Assembly: GCA_028291345.1 (NCBI GenBank)
Contig: JAQGIF010000103.1
Coordinates: 1-48,702 of the forward strand
From: Rhodospirillales bacterium
Lineage (GTDB): Bacteria > Pseudomonadota > Alphaproteobacteria > BOG-932 > Roseiterribacteraceae
Length of the DNA: 48,702 bases
Direction: 5' to 3'
The translations under genes and the position numbers were made by a program. The stretch's first letter is position 1. Every line of letters starts with the position of its first letter. Of the stretch, positions 33,766 through 44,006 are shown one piece after another. A model generated the notes under the pieces. It did no database searches. It worked only from the letters and a program-made list of their open reading frames with translations, and had not been told where the DNA came from.

Positions 33766-33814
33766 ATTTGTACTTCGCGCACTCGATCGGACAAGTGGAT
33801 TGAATGGATAGGGA

Positions 33815-33840
33815 AAGCTCTGTCGCTCATATATCGTTCC
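33815..33840 (-). promoter_or_regulatory. GGAAC element upstream of ecfG, proximal
   Basis: On the minus strand GGAAC (33840-33836), 17 bp, GCTT (33818-33815). The -10 half deviates from CGTT. A start near 33807 would leave a 42-nt leader to ATG 33765. Confidence 0.4.
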
Positions 33841-33869
33841 AGTCACATGGGCTGTGGCGCGTAAAATAG

Positions 33870-33895
33870 AAGCCTCCCCCGTTACACGGGGTTCC
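33870..33895 (-). promoter_or_regulatory. GGAAC element upstream of ecfG, distal
   Basis: On the minus strand GGAAC (33895-33891), 17 bp, GCTT (33873-33870). Same spacing and same deviant -10 half as the proximal element 55 bp away. Confidence 0.35.
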
Positions 33896-33926
33896 AACAT
33901 TCCAATGTTTCGGCTACGCAAATGCC

Positions 33927-34805
33927 ATGAGAATCCGAGATATTCTGCTGGCGCTGCTCGCGATGGCCCTTTGGGGCCTTAATTTTGCCGTCGCCAAAAT
34001 GGCGCTTGCCGAATTCCCCCCGATTTTGCTCGCCGCCCTGAGATTTACACTAGTCGCTCTGATTCTCCTGCCCTTTTGCCGCCGCCCCAAACAGCTGCGG
34101 CCGATTATCGAACTCGCCGTAGTGTTGGGCGTTTTGCATTTCCCCATGGTGTTCTCCGGTCTGGCCCTGATCGACGCATCCACGTCCGCGATCGTGCTGC
34201 AACTCCAGGTACCGCTTGGCGTTATCATGGCCGCCGTCCTGCTAGGCGAAAAGCTCAGTTGGCGTCATGGGCTCGGCATGCTGATCGCATTCGCGGGCGT
34301 TGCACTGATCGCCGGCGCACCACGGCTCGAAGCCAACCGGATAGGTCTTCTCTTCCTGCTGACGGCGGCGACGGCGTGGGGATTCAGTACGGTCCAACTG
34401 AAGAAGATCGGGGTGATCGATGCCTTTACGCTGAACGGTTGGCTGGGGCTTTTCATGGCGATCGAGCTTCTGACCATCAGCCTTACCGTCGAAGGGTCGC
34501 CTTTGCCTTATATCAGCGACGCGGGCTGGCGCGGTTGGTTCGGCGTTCTATACACCGGAATTATTTCAACGATCGTTGCCTTCGGGCTTTGGGCCCGCCT
34601 CGTCGCCCGCTATTCCGTCGGACAGGCGATGCCTTTCATGCTGACCGTGCCGCTCTTTGCGATCATGGGCGGCATCGTGCTCAACCACGATAAGATCACG
34701 CCCGATATCGTCGATGGCGGCCTGCTCACTATCGCAGGGGTCGGGCTGATCATCGTGCGACGCCCGCGCGGCCGCGATCACACGGCGGTGGCCAGTCCTT
34801 CGTGA
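33927..34805 (+). CDS. EamA/DMT-family membrane transporter
   Basis: A 292-residue inner-membrane protein with about ten transmembrane helices in two EamA repeats (about 5-132 and 145-278). It starts LLALLAMALWGLNFAVAKMAL, the typical WGxNF signature. Repeat 2 has AWGFSTVQLKKIG. Family members export amino acids or related metabolites; the substrate cannot be told. It is divergent from ecfG. Its stop overlaps the GTG start of the amidase gene by 4 bp. Confidence 0.9.
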   Translation: MRIRDILLALLAMALWGLNFAVAKMALAEFPPILLAALRFTLVALILLPFCRRPKQLRPIIELAVVLGVLHFPMVFSGLALIDASTSAIVLQLQVPLGVIMAAVLLGEKLSWRHGLGMLIAFAGVALIAGAPRLEANRIGLLFLLTAATAWGFSTVQLKKIGVIDAFTLNGWLGLFMAIELLTISLTVEGSPLPYISDAGWRGWFGVLYTGIISTIVAFGLWARLVARYSVGQAMPFMLTVPLFAIMGGIVLNHDKITPDIVDGGLLTIAGVGLIIVRRPRGRDHTAVASPS

Positions 34806-35497
34806 CCAATACGGTGCCGCCGATGCGTGAACGGGAATCGCCCAATCATGGACCGCGGCGTGCCGGCGCCGCGATCGATATGTTGGTGCTGCACTATACC
34901 GGCATGGATAATGCCGGTATCGCGCTCGATCGGCTATGCGACCCGGCAAAACAGGTCGGCGCGCATTATGCCATCGAAGAGGACGGCACGATCTGGCGGT
35001 TGATACCGGAGGATCGGCGGGCTTGGCACGCCGGATTGTCGTTCTGGGCCGGCGAGACGGATATCAACAGCCGGTCGATCGGCATCGAACTCGTCAATCC
35101 CGGCCACGGACCTGACTATCATTCCTTTCCGGAGGCTCAGATGGTGGCCCTGGAGGCGCTCTGCAGGGATATTGTCAGCCGGCATCCCATTCCGCCGCAT
35201 CGCATAGTAGGGCATTCCGATGTCGCGCCAGGACGCAAGCGCGACCCCGGCGAACTGTTTGACTGGCGGCGGTTGGCGGCGGCCGGGATCAGCCTATGGC
35301 CTGAGAAGATCGAGCCCGCACTGCCGAGCAACGCCGATTTCGCCGAGCTTATGCGGCGCTTTGGCTACGCAGATTCGTCGGTGGAGTCGATCATCGCCTT
35401 CCAGCGCCATTTTCGCCCGGCCAATCTGACCGGGATTGCCGATGACGAAACCAAGGCCCGGCTCGCCGCATTGGCAAAACAGGCCGGGTTAGCGTAG
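34802..35497 (+). CDS. N-acetylmuramoyl-L-alanine amidase, AmpD/AmiD-like
   Basis: Hydrolyses the bond between muramic acid and the peptide stem. The amidase_2 domain (about 20-165) has the zinc ligands in MLVLHYTGM and GHSDVAPGRKRDPG and the conserved GIELVN. A C-terminal peptidoglycan-binding domain (about 178-228: FAELMRRFGYADSSVESIIAFQRHF) makes it more like the AmiD/AmpD long form. No signal peptide is seen, so a cytoplasmic recycling role is likely. It starts with GTG 34802, coupled to the transporter gene. Confidence 0.92.
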   Translation: MTNTVPPMRERESPNHGPRRAGAAIDMLVLHYTGMDNAGIALDRLCDPAKQVGAHYAIEEDGTIWRLIPEDRRAWHAGLSFWAGETDINSRSIGIELVNPGHGPDYHSFPEAQMVALEALCRDIVSRHPIPPHRIVGHSDVAPGRKRDPGELFDWRRLAAAGISLWPEKIEPALPSNADFAELMRRFGYADSSVESIIAFQRHFRPANLTGIADDETKARLAALAKQAGLA

Positions 35498-35500
35498 GAT
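35471..35500 (+). promoter_or_regulatory. promoter of rnpB
   Basis: TTGGCA (35471-35476), 18 bp, TAGGAT (35495-35500), inside the end of the amidase gene. The -10 box ends 7 nt before the predicted first base of RNase P RNA. Confidence 0.55.
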
Positions 35501-35506
35501 TCTCGG

Positions 35507-35924
<418 letters not shown>

Positions 35925-35938
35925 TTTATCCCAGCCCT

Positions 35939-35955
35939 ATCGGCGGTGCGCCGAT
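35939..35955 (+). terminator. hairpin after rnpB
   Basis: ATCGGCG-GTG-CGCCGAT, 7 bp, 14 nt beyond the P1 helix. No U-run follows. Confidence 0.35.
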
Positions 35956-36117
35956 CAACGAAGCACTGGAGAGGAAAAGAGAACTAACTAAGAACATAAG
36001 TTGATTTCCGCTCTAATTAGTTTCTTTACAATAATTTTCGGCAATTGCAGACGCGGATTTTTGCCCCGCGCGCTGAATTCTGGGGCTGAAGACTTAAAGA
36101 CTACTACGTTTCCGTTG
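35956..36117. other. gene-free leader region before the mraZ operator
   Basis: Between the rnpB hairpin and the MraZ boxes the sequence is AT-rich (about 35985-36060) for this genome. It should hold the main promoter of the dcw cluster. I could not place one with confidence. Confidence 0.35.
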
Positions 36118-36120
36118 CTA

Positions 36121-36166
36121 CCCGTGAAATCCCGTGTTATCCCGTAATGTCCCATCAGTTGATGGG
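36121..36166. promoter_or_regulatory. putative MraZ operator, four 10-bp repeats
   Basis: CCC occurs at exactly 10-bp steps (36121, 36131, 36141, 36151), each preceded by T in three of four cases: CCCGTGAAAT, CCCGTGTTAT, CCCGTAATGT, CCCATCAGTT. Read on the other strand this is GGGA/GGGT-type repeats at one helical turn. It fits the known MraZ box (TGGGN repeated with 5-nt spacers), with one more repeat than in E. coli. A partly inverted copy TGATGGGA (36160-36167) follows. mraZ starts 76 bp downstream. Confidence 0.6.
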
Positions 36167-36241
36167 ATAGCCTTATCGCGTGCGGTCCGCGCGCGCGATT
36201 TTAGGATCAACGGCGCGGAACGGATTTGGGCACGCAGCGCG

Positions 36242-36721
36242 ATGTCACTGTTGGTGAACACAGCTCTGTTCTTGAATACGCACACCCACCGGATCGACGG
36301 TAAGGGCCGCGTATCCTTTCCCGCGCCCTTCCGCACGGCCGTCGACTCGCGAAACTCGCAGGGCCTCGTCATCTTCAGGTCTCTGGTCGATCCGGCGATC
36401 GAAGGGATGACGGTCGAGCGCCTGCAGCAAATGGCTAGCGCGCTTGAAAGCTTTCCCCCCTTCGCGCCAGAGCGGGCTTATTTTGAAACGGCGATTTTCG
36501 GAGCAGCCCAAGCGCTGCTCTATGACGGTGAGGGACGCTGCTCCTTGCCGAAATCACTGCTCGACCAAGTCGGCATCACCACGGATGTCGCTTTTCTGGG
36601 CCGCGGCGCCACGTTTCAGATCTGGGAGCCGCAGGCCCTGGAGCGCCGTCGTATCGAATCGATCGAGGCGATCAGGGTCGGCACGGTGCCCTTCCCGGTC
36701 CTACCCGCGGGTGTGCTGTGA
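36242..36721 (+). CDS. mraZ: transcriptional regulator MraZ
   Basis: First gene of the division and cell-wall cluster. MraZ binds repeats in front of its own operon and represses it. The 159-residue protein has two SpoVT/AbrB-like halves, with the conserved HRIDGKGRVSFPAPFR in the first and LLYDGEGRCSLPKSLLDQVG in the second (DxxGRxxxP). Start ATG 36242 gives the family N-terminus; the open frame upstream runs through the operator. Its stop overlaps the rsmH start (GTGA). Confidence 0.93.
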   Translation: MSLLVNTALFLNTHTHRIDGKGRVSFPAPFRTAVDSRNSQGLVIFRSLVDPAIEGMTVERLQQMASALESFPPFAPERAYFETAIFGAAQALLYDGEGRCSLPKSLLDQVGITTDVAFLGRGATFQIWEPQALERRRIESIEAIRVGTVPFPVLPAGVL

Positions 36722-37698
36722 GCGCCTCCGCCCATATTCCGGTCTTGCGCGATGCCGTCGTCGCATCGCTGATGCCGAAGGCCGGCGGCCGCTATGTCGA
36801 CGGCACGTTCGGTGCGGGGGGCTATAGCGAAGCCCTATTAGGCGCGGCCGATTGCCGTGTCTGGGGAATCGACCGTGATCCCGATGCGCTGGCATTCGGT
36901 GAGGCACTGATGATGCGCTTTCCCGGCCGGCTGACGTTGATCGAAGGCAATTTCGGCGAGATGGACAAGCTGCTGGGCACGTTGGGCGTGCATGAGGTGG
37001 ACGGTGTCGCGCTCGATCTCGGCGTTTCGTCGATGCAGCTCGATCGGGCCGAGCGGGGCTTTTCCTTCCGCACGGACGGTCCGTTGGACATGCGCATGGC
37101 GCATCGGGGCGAAACCGCCGCCGATCTGATCAACACGCTCGACGAGACCGACCTCGCCAATCTGATCTATGATTTCGGTGAGGAGCGTTTCGCGCGCCGT
37201 ATCGCCGGCGCGATCGTTCGCGCCCGGCCGATTTCGCGCACGGCGGAACTGGCTCAGATCGTCCGGCGCGCCATTCCTAGAAAAGAAGACCGGCCGAAGA
37301 AGGGCGATGGGATCGATCTGGCGACGCGGACCTTCCAGGCGCTCAGGATCGCCGTCAATGACGAGATGGGGGAGTTAACGCGGGGTCTCGGAGCGGCCGA
37401 AAGGCTGCTCGTGCCCGGGGGCCGGCTCGCCGTCGTTACTTTCCACTCTCTGGAAGATAGGCCGGTTAAATCCTTCTTCCAGCAACGCGCGGGGAAAACC
37501 CCCACCGGGTCGCGGCATTTGCCAATCACCGCACCTTCGCGGACCCCGTCTTTCCGCCTGCTGACCAACAAACCCCTCGTCGCCGACGCGCAGGAGGTCC
37601 GAGTGAATCCCCGCGCCCGCTCGGCGAAACTACGCGCCGCCGAGCGCACCGCCGCGCCGCCATGGCCGGGAATGGACGAATTGGGAGAAGCCGCATGA
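36718..37698 (+). CDS. rsmH: 16S rRNA (cytosine-1402 N4)-methyltransferase
   Basis: Methylates C1402 in the ribosomal decoding site using S-adenosylmethionine. The N-terminal HIPVLRDAVVASL, SAM motif VDGTFGAGGYSEALL and GIDRDPDAL, then LDLGVSSMQLDRAERGFSFRTDGPLDMRM, RTFQALRIAVNDE and VTFHSLEDRPVKSFF are all present. 326 residues from GTG 36718 is normal. Overlaps of 4 bp link it to both neighbours. Confidence 0.96.
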   Translation: MSASAHIPVLRDAVVASLMPKAGGRYVDGTFGAGGYSEALLGAADCRVWGIDRDPDALAFGEALMMRFPGRLTLIEGNFGEMDKLLGTLGVHEVDGVALDLGVSSMQLDRAERGFSFRTDGPLDMRMAHRGETAADLINTLDETDLANLIYDFGEERFARRIAGAIVRARPISRTAELAQIVRRAIPRKEDRPKKGDGIDLATRTFQALRIAVNDEMGELTRGLGAAERLLVPGGRLAVVTFHSLEDRPVKSFFQQRAGKTPTGSRHLPITAPSRTPSFRLLTNKPLVADAQEVRVNPRARSAKLRAAERTAAPPWPGMDELGEAA

Positions 37699-38216
37699 TC
37701 CGCATAACGACGCTTCTATGGGTTGCCCTTCTGTTTGTCGCCGGCGGGACAGTGATGCATGTCAGCTATCAGGTCCGGCATGTCGAAAGGCATTTGTCCC
37801 AACTGGCGCGCGATACGCGTCAGGAACAGGATGCGATCCGCATTTTGAGCGCCGAGTGGGATACGCTGAACGATCCGCAGCGCATCGATGCGCTGGCGAA
37901 GCGTCATCTTGCGCTGGAATCAACCCCGATCGCACGCGTGGTCGCGCTGGAGGCGATTCCGCTGAAGCTATCCGATGAACAGATCGCCAAGCTGTCGGTC
38001 GCCGCCGCGAAGACGCCGAAGGGACAGGCGCCCGCGCCCCAGGCGGTGACGAAAAAGCCTGAAATCCTGGTCAATACGACGAACCGCGACCTCCCGGCCC
38101 GGACGCTCCAGCCTGTGTTTTTGCCGATACGGGCGGTTACCGCACGGACGACGCAAGGGCCGCAGCCGCGCGATGATGTCGGCATCATCCTCGCCCGGCT
38201 GGAGCGCCGCGAGTGA
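37695..38216 (+). CDS. ftsL: FtsL-like cell division protein
   Basis: A 173-residue bitopic protein at the position of ftsL. A very short cytoplasmic start leads to one transmembrane helix (about 4-23), then a periplasmic heptad-rich coiled coil (about 28-60: YQVRHVERHLSQLARDTRQEQDAI) and the FtsL-like SAEWDTLNDPQRIDALAKRHL. A Pro/Ala-rich tail of about 90 residues is longer than in enterobacteria. FtsL joins FtsB and FtsQ to activate FtsWI. Start ATG overlaps the rsmH stop. The call depends partly on synteny. Confidence 0.88.
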   Translation: MIRITTLLWVALLFVAGGTVMHVSYQVRHVERHLSQLARDTRQEQDAIRILSAEWDTLNDPQRIDALAKRHLALESTPIARVVALEAIPLKLSDEQIAKLSVAAAKTPKGQAPAPQAVTKKPEILVNTTNRDLPARTLQPVFLPIRAVTARTTQGPQPRDDVGIILARLERRE

Positions 38217-40015
38217 CCCAAGCCGGAAATTTCGTCCCGCTGGAAGGTGCAATCGGATCGCACTTCGGACCCGCTCTGCCGGAAAGCGTGGGACACCCGT
38301 CGTCGATGACCGTGACCGTCGAGGGCGCGGCGCGCCAGACATTGGAGCAAGCTAGAACACGTCTGGTCGTCGTTGGCGCATTGTTCGGCCTGGCCCTGCT
38401 GGTCGTCGCAGGCCGTCTGGTCGATCTTGCTATTCTGGGCGGGGCGGGCTCGAACAACCAGGTCCGTGTCGCGCCGGCAGCTGCGCGCGTCGTGCGCGCC
38501 GACATTCTCGATCGCAACGGCCATGTGCTCGCGACCTCGATCGCCACTGCTTCGCTATTTGCCGATCCGCAGAAGATCATCGATGCACCGGATGCCGCGC
38601 GCCAGCTGGCGACCCTGTTCCCCGACGTCACCTATGGTGAGTTCCTGCAGAAGCTGCAGGGCAAGAACCGCTTCGTTTGGCTGCGCCGCCATCTGACTCC
38701 GCGTCAACAGTATGACGTCAACCAACTGGGCATCCCCGGCGTAGCCTTCGAGCCGGACGAGCGTCGACTATATCCGCAAGGCAGCGAAGTGGCCCAGGTC
38801 ATCGGTTATGCCGATATCGACAGCCAGGGCATCGCCGGTATCGAGCAGTCGTTCGACGACTATCTTGCGAAGGGCACGGATCCGCTACGCCTTTCGATCG
38901 ATATCCGGCTGCAGCACATGCTCCATCGCGAGGTCGCGGCGCAAGTCGAAGAATTTCATGCAATGGGCGGCGGTGGCCTTATTATGGACACGCATACCGG
39001 CGAGATTCTTGCCATGGTGTCGTTGCCCGATTTCGATCCTGAACAGCCCGGCGCTGAGCCCAAACCGGCTCCCGGCGAGCCCGATCCGCATTTCAATCGC
39101 ATGACCCTCGGGGTCTACGAGATGGGCTCGATTTTCAAGGTCTTCAACACAGCGCTGGCACTCGACAGCGGCAAGGTCAAGCTCACCGACTATTTCGACG
39201 CGTGGCATCCGATCAAGATCGGGCGGTTTACGATCCATGACTTCAAGGGCGACGAACTTCCCGGTTACTCCTCCGTCGCCAAGATCTTCGAGATTTCGTC
39301 GAATATCGGCTCAGCCCAGATGGTCAAGCAGGTCGGACCTGAGGCGCAGGAGCAGTTCATGGACAAGCTCGGCCTTACCAAGAAGATGTCGCTGGAAGTG
39401 CCCGAGGTCGGGACGCCCGGGATTCCGCGGCCGTGGCGGCCGATCAATATGCTGACGATCGCTTTCGGCCACGGCATTTCGGTCACGCCCGTGCAACTGG
39501 TCAGCGCGATCTGCGCTGTCGCCAATGGCGGTATCCTGCGGCCCGCGACCCTGATCCAGCGTCCGGACGGTGCCGTTCCCCAAGGCGTTCGCGTAATCTC
39601 TGAAGAAACCTCCGACACGATGCGTCGCCTGATGCGGCTAGTCGTCACCGGAGGCACCGCTAAACAGTTCGGCAATGTCCCGGGCTATCTGGTGGGCGGC
39701 AAGACCGGCACGGCCGAGAAGATCATGCTCGGCAGCTATGCCAAGAGGCATGCCAATCTGAGTTCCTTCGTCGGTGTCTTCCCGATGACCGATCCCCGCT
39801 ATGCCGTGTTCGTCACCATCGACGAGCCGCATGGCAACAAGAAAAGCGCGGGCTTCGAAACTGGCGGCTGGGTTGCGGCACCAGCGGTCGCCCGCGTAAT
39901 TTCCTCGATGGGGCCGCTGCTCGGCGTTCCGGCCGTCGACCCCGATTCGCCTGTGATCCAGGCTAAGATGGAAATCGACGTCAATCCTGTTGGCCGCCAC
40001 ATTGCTCCTAATTGA
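38213..40015 (+). CDS. ftsI: penicillin-binding protein 3, septal transpeptidase
   Basis: Septal peptidoglycan transpeptidase. After a cytoplasmic N-terminus comes a transmembrane helix (about 52-75), a pedestal domain (VRADILDRNGHVLATSIAT) and the transpeptidase domain. Active-site motifs are SIFK with nucleophile Ser306, SSN at 362-364 and KTGT at 497-500. Starts with GTG 38213, coupled to ftsL (GTGA), giving 600 residues; an in-frame ATG at 38306 would still include the membrane helix. The N-terminal extension is longer than in E. coli. murE follows after 4 nt. Confidence 0.95.
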   Translation: MTQAGNFVPLEGAIGSHFGPALPESVGHPSSMTVTVEGAARQTLEQARTRLVVVGALFGLALLVVAGRLVDLAILGGAGSNNQVRVAPAAARVVRADILDRNGHVLATSIATASLFADPQKIIDAPDAARQLATLFPDVTYGEFLQKLQGKNRFVWLRRHLTPRQQYDVNQLGIPGVAFEPDERRLYPQGSEVAQVIGYADIDSQGIAGIEQSFDDYLAKGTDPLRLSIDIRLQHMLHREVAAQVEEFHAMGGGGLIMDTHTGEILAMVSLPDFDPEQPGAEPKPAPGEPDPHFNRMTLGVYEMGSIFKVFNTALALDSGKVKLTDYFDAWHPIKIGRFTIHDFKGDELPGYSSVAKIFEISSNIGSAQMVKQVGPEAQEQFMDKLGLTKKMSLEVPEVGTPGIPRPWRPINMLTIAFGHGISVTPVQLVSAICAVANGGILRPATLIQRPDGAVPQGVRVISEETSDTMRRLMRLVVTGGTAKQFGNVPGYLVGGKTGTAEKIMLGSYAKRHANLSSFVGVFPMTDPRYAVFVTIDEPHGNKKSAGFETGGWVAAPAVARVISSMGPLLGVPAVDPDSPVIQAKMEIDVNPVGRHIAPN

Positions 40016-40019
40016 CCTT

Positions 40020-41510
40020 ATGAACCGCTCTTGCCCCACCGACGAGCATCCTCGCGCCGTTGCCGGCCTCGAAACGATCGAGATTGCCGGCCTAACGGCG
40101 GATTCGCGCGCTGTGCATCCAGGATATCTCTTCGCCGCTCTGCCCGGCGGGAAGGTGTCGGGCGTCGAATTCATCGGCGAAGCGGCGCGGCGCGGCGCTG
40201 TCGGCGTGTTGGCTCCAGTCGGCACCCGGCTGGATGCAGGCTTGCCGCCGCTGACACTCATCGAAGATCCCCGGCCCCGCCGTATGTTCGCCCGAATGGC
40301 CGCCGCCTTCTACGGCGCGCAGCCGGACATAGTCGTCGCCGTCACCGGCACCAGTGGCAAAAGCTCGACCGTCAGCTTTGCCCGGCAGCTTTGGAAATTT
40401 CTCAGCCTCAACGCCGCCAGCCTGGGCACGCTCGGGATTGAATCCGATCCGATCACCCGTTACGGCACCCTGACCACCGCCGATCCGGTCGAACTCCATG
40501 CCGATCTGGCGGCGCTAGCCCATAGCGGTGTGACCCGCGCGGCAATGGAAGCATCGTCGCACGGTCTGGATCAATATCGCCTGGATGGCGTGCACGTACG
40601 CGCTGCTGGATTCACCAGCTTCGGCCGGGACCATTTAGACTATCATCCGACTACCGAATCCTATCTGGACGCCAAGATTCGCCTGTTTACCGAGGTGTTG
40701 CAGCCGGACGGCATCGCAGTGCTGAACGCCGACATTCCGGAATTCGAGCGGTTGAAAACCGCGGCCGAAGGCGCAGGTCACCGGGTTATTTCCTATGGAA
40801 TGCAGGGCGCCGATTTGGGAATCGTCCAGCGTACGCCCACCACAGCTGGACAGCAGGTGGCGCTCAGGCTTTTCGGGCAGCAGTTTGCGATCGATTTGCC
40901 GCTCGCCGGGGCCTTCCAACTCATGAACGCGCTGTGCGCGCTGGGGCTGGTGATCGCCGGCGAGATCGAGGACTTATCCACCGTTGCCAAAGATGCCCCT
41001 CTGGCACGTTTCGTGGCCGGCCTTGAGCAACTGATCGGCGTACGCGGCAGGCTGGAATTGGTCGCGACTCTACCGAACGGCGCTTCGGCCTATGTCGATT
41101 ACGCGCATAAACCCGATGCGCTGGTTGCGGTGCTGGACGCGCTACGTCCGCACACCGCGGGACGGCTCGTGGTCGCCTTCGGCTGCGGCGGCGATCGCGA
41201 TCCTGGCAAGCGGCCGATCATGGGCGAGATCGCGGCACGACTGGCTGACCGGGTGATCGTGACCGACGATAATCCGCGCAGCGAAGATCCCGCCAAAATC
41301 CGCGCGGCGATTCTGGCCGCCGCGCCTGCCGCAATCGAAATCGGCGATCGGGCGGAAGCCATCGCGGCGGCCGTTCGCGGACTCGGTGCGGGAGACATCC
41401 TCGTCGTTGCCGGAAAGGGACATGAGCAAGGCCAGATCATCGGCAGCGCCGTGCGGCCGTTCGACGACGCGACCGTCGTGCGCTCTGTCGCGGCGGAGAT
41501 GCAGTCATGA
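40020..41510 (+). CDS. murE: UDP-MurNAc-tripeptide synthetase, diaminopimelate-adding
   Basis: Cytoplasmic ligase adding meso-diaminopimelate to UDP-MurNAc-dipeptide. Motifs: the P-loop GTSGKSST (most Mur ligases have GKTT or GKST), TTADPVELH, ASSHGLDQYRLDG, and the substrate-selecting DNPR (VTDDNPRSEDP), which indicates diaminopimelate, not lysine. Start ATG 40020 gives 496 residues. In-frame TTG codons at 39990 and 40002 lie inside ftsI and are less likely. Confidence 0.94.
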   Translation: MNRSCPTDEHPRAVAGLETIEIAGLTADSRAVHPGYLFAALPGGKVSGVEFIGEAARRGAVGVLAPVGTRLDAGLPPLTLIEDPRPRRMFARMAAAFYGAQPDIVVAVTGTSGKSSTVSFARQLWKFLSLNAASLGTLGIESDPITRYGTLTTADPVELHADLAALAHSGVTRAAMEASSHGLDQYRLDGVHVRAAGFTSFGRDHLDYHPTTESYLDAKIRLFTEVLQPDGIAVLNADIPEFERLKTAAEGAGHRVISYGMQGADLGIVQRTPTTAGQQVALRLFGQQFAIDLPLAGAFQLMNALCALGLVIAGEIEDLSTVAKDAPLARFVAGLEQLIGVRGRLELVATLPNGASAYVDYAHKPDALVAVLDALRPHTAGRLVVAFGCGGDRDPGKRPIMGEIAARLADRVIVTDDNPRSEDPAKIRAAILAAAPAAIEIGDRAEAIAAAVRGLGAGDILVVAGKGHEQGQIIGSAVRPFDDATVVRSVAAEMQS

Positions 41511-42920
41511 GCGCACTGTGGACCGCGCAAGACGCGGCACTCGCGACCGGCGCAGCACCGGTTCCGGGCGCGGCATGGACGGCGGGCGGGGTCTCAATCG
41601 ACACGCGTGCGGTTGCGCCCAGGGACCTGTTCGTCGCCCTGAAAGGGCCGCGTTTCGACGGGCATGATTTCGTCCGTGCCGCGCTGGCTAACGGCGCGGC
41701 GGCGGCGATGGTCGATCGCCCGATGCCGGGTGCTGATCCAACGCGATTGCTGGCTGTGTCCGATACGCAGGCAGGATTAGAAGCCTTGGCGATTGCCGCG
41801 CGCGCGCGGAGTTCGGCACGGATCGTCGCCATCACTGGCTCGGTCGGGAAGACGGGCACCAAGGAGGCCTTGGCGGCGCTGCTCGGCGCCCAAGGTGCAA
41901 CCCATGCCAGCAGCGGGAATCTCAACAACCAAATCGGCATGCCGCTGTCGCTGGCGCGGATGCCCGCCGCCGCACAATTCGGCATTTTCGAAATCGGCAT
42001 GAACCATGCGGGCGAGATCGCACCGCTTTCGCGCATGTTGCGGCCACATGTCGTGATCATCACGAATGTCGAGGCGGTGCATCTGGAGTATTTCGCCGAC
42101 GTCGAGGCAATTGCCGAAGCCAAGGCTGAGATCTTCGCCGGGATGAATACCGACGACACGGCGATCCTGAATCGCGACAATCTTCATTTTGCGCGCCTCT
42201 CGGCACGAGCTAAAGCTCGCGGGATCGACCGCGTCTGGGGTTTTGGAGAGGCAGCGGGGGCCGAGGCGCATCTGGTCTCGGTCGTGCTCGACCCGGCGGG
42301 CTCGGCGGTCGAGGCGACCATTCTGGGCCGTCCCGTCGGTTTCCGGCTGCCCCTTCCCGGCCGCCACCAGGTGCAGAACGCGCTTGCGGTCCTGCTCGCG
42401 GTGGCTGCGGTCGGCGGCAATGTCGAAGCGGCGGCTAAAGCGCTGGAACGGCTGGCTCCGGTCAAAGGCCGTGGGGTCACCAGCGAAATTCAGATCGAGG
42501 GCGGCAGCTTCAAGATCATCGACGAGTCCTATAACGCCAGTCCGGCGGCGGTGCGTGCCGCGGTGGCGGTACTAGGAATGATCCAGCCGTTGGCCGGCGG
42601 ACGACGGATGGTCGCGCTGGGCGACATGCTGGAGTTGGGCGAAGGCGGCCCTGCCGCGCATGCCGACCTTGCCTATGCGCTGATCACCGCCGGTATCGAC
42701 CGTGTGTTCACCACCGGTCGCCTGATGCGGCATCTGCAGGATGCCCTGCCCGCACGGATGAAAGGCGGCCATACCGGCGATTCCACGGCCCTCGGTCCTC
42801 TGGTCGCAGCTTCCGCCAGTCCGGGCGACATAGTGTTGGTAAAGGGCTCGGCGGGTTCGCGGATGGATGCGGTTGTGACCGCGCTTCGTGGACGGGCGCA
42901 AAGCGCAACGGAGGCACACC

Positions 42921-42931
<11 letters not shown>
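41507..42931 (+). CDS. murF: UDP-MurNAc-tripeptide-D-alanyl-D-alanine ligase
   Basis: Adds D-Ala-D-Ala to complete the UDP-MurNAc-pentapeptide. The ATP-binding motif is [12 protein letters not shown]. Other family blocks are [44 protein letters not shown] and [13 protein letters not shown]. The length of 474 residues is normal. The start overlaps the murE stop (ATGA). The last 11 bases overlap mraY. Confidence 0.96.
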
Positions 42932-44002
<1,071 letters not shown>

Positions 44003-44006
<4 letters not shown>

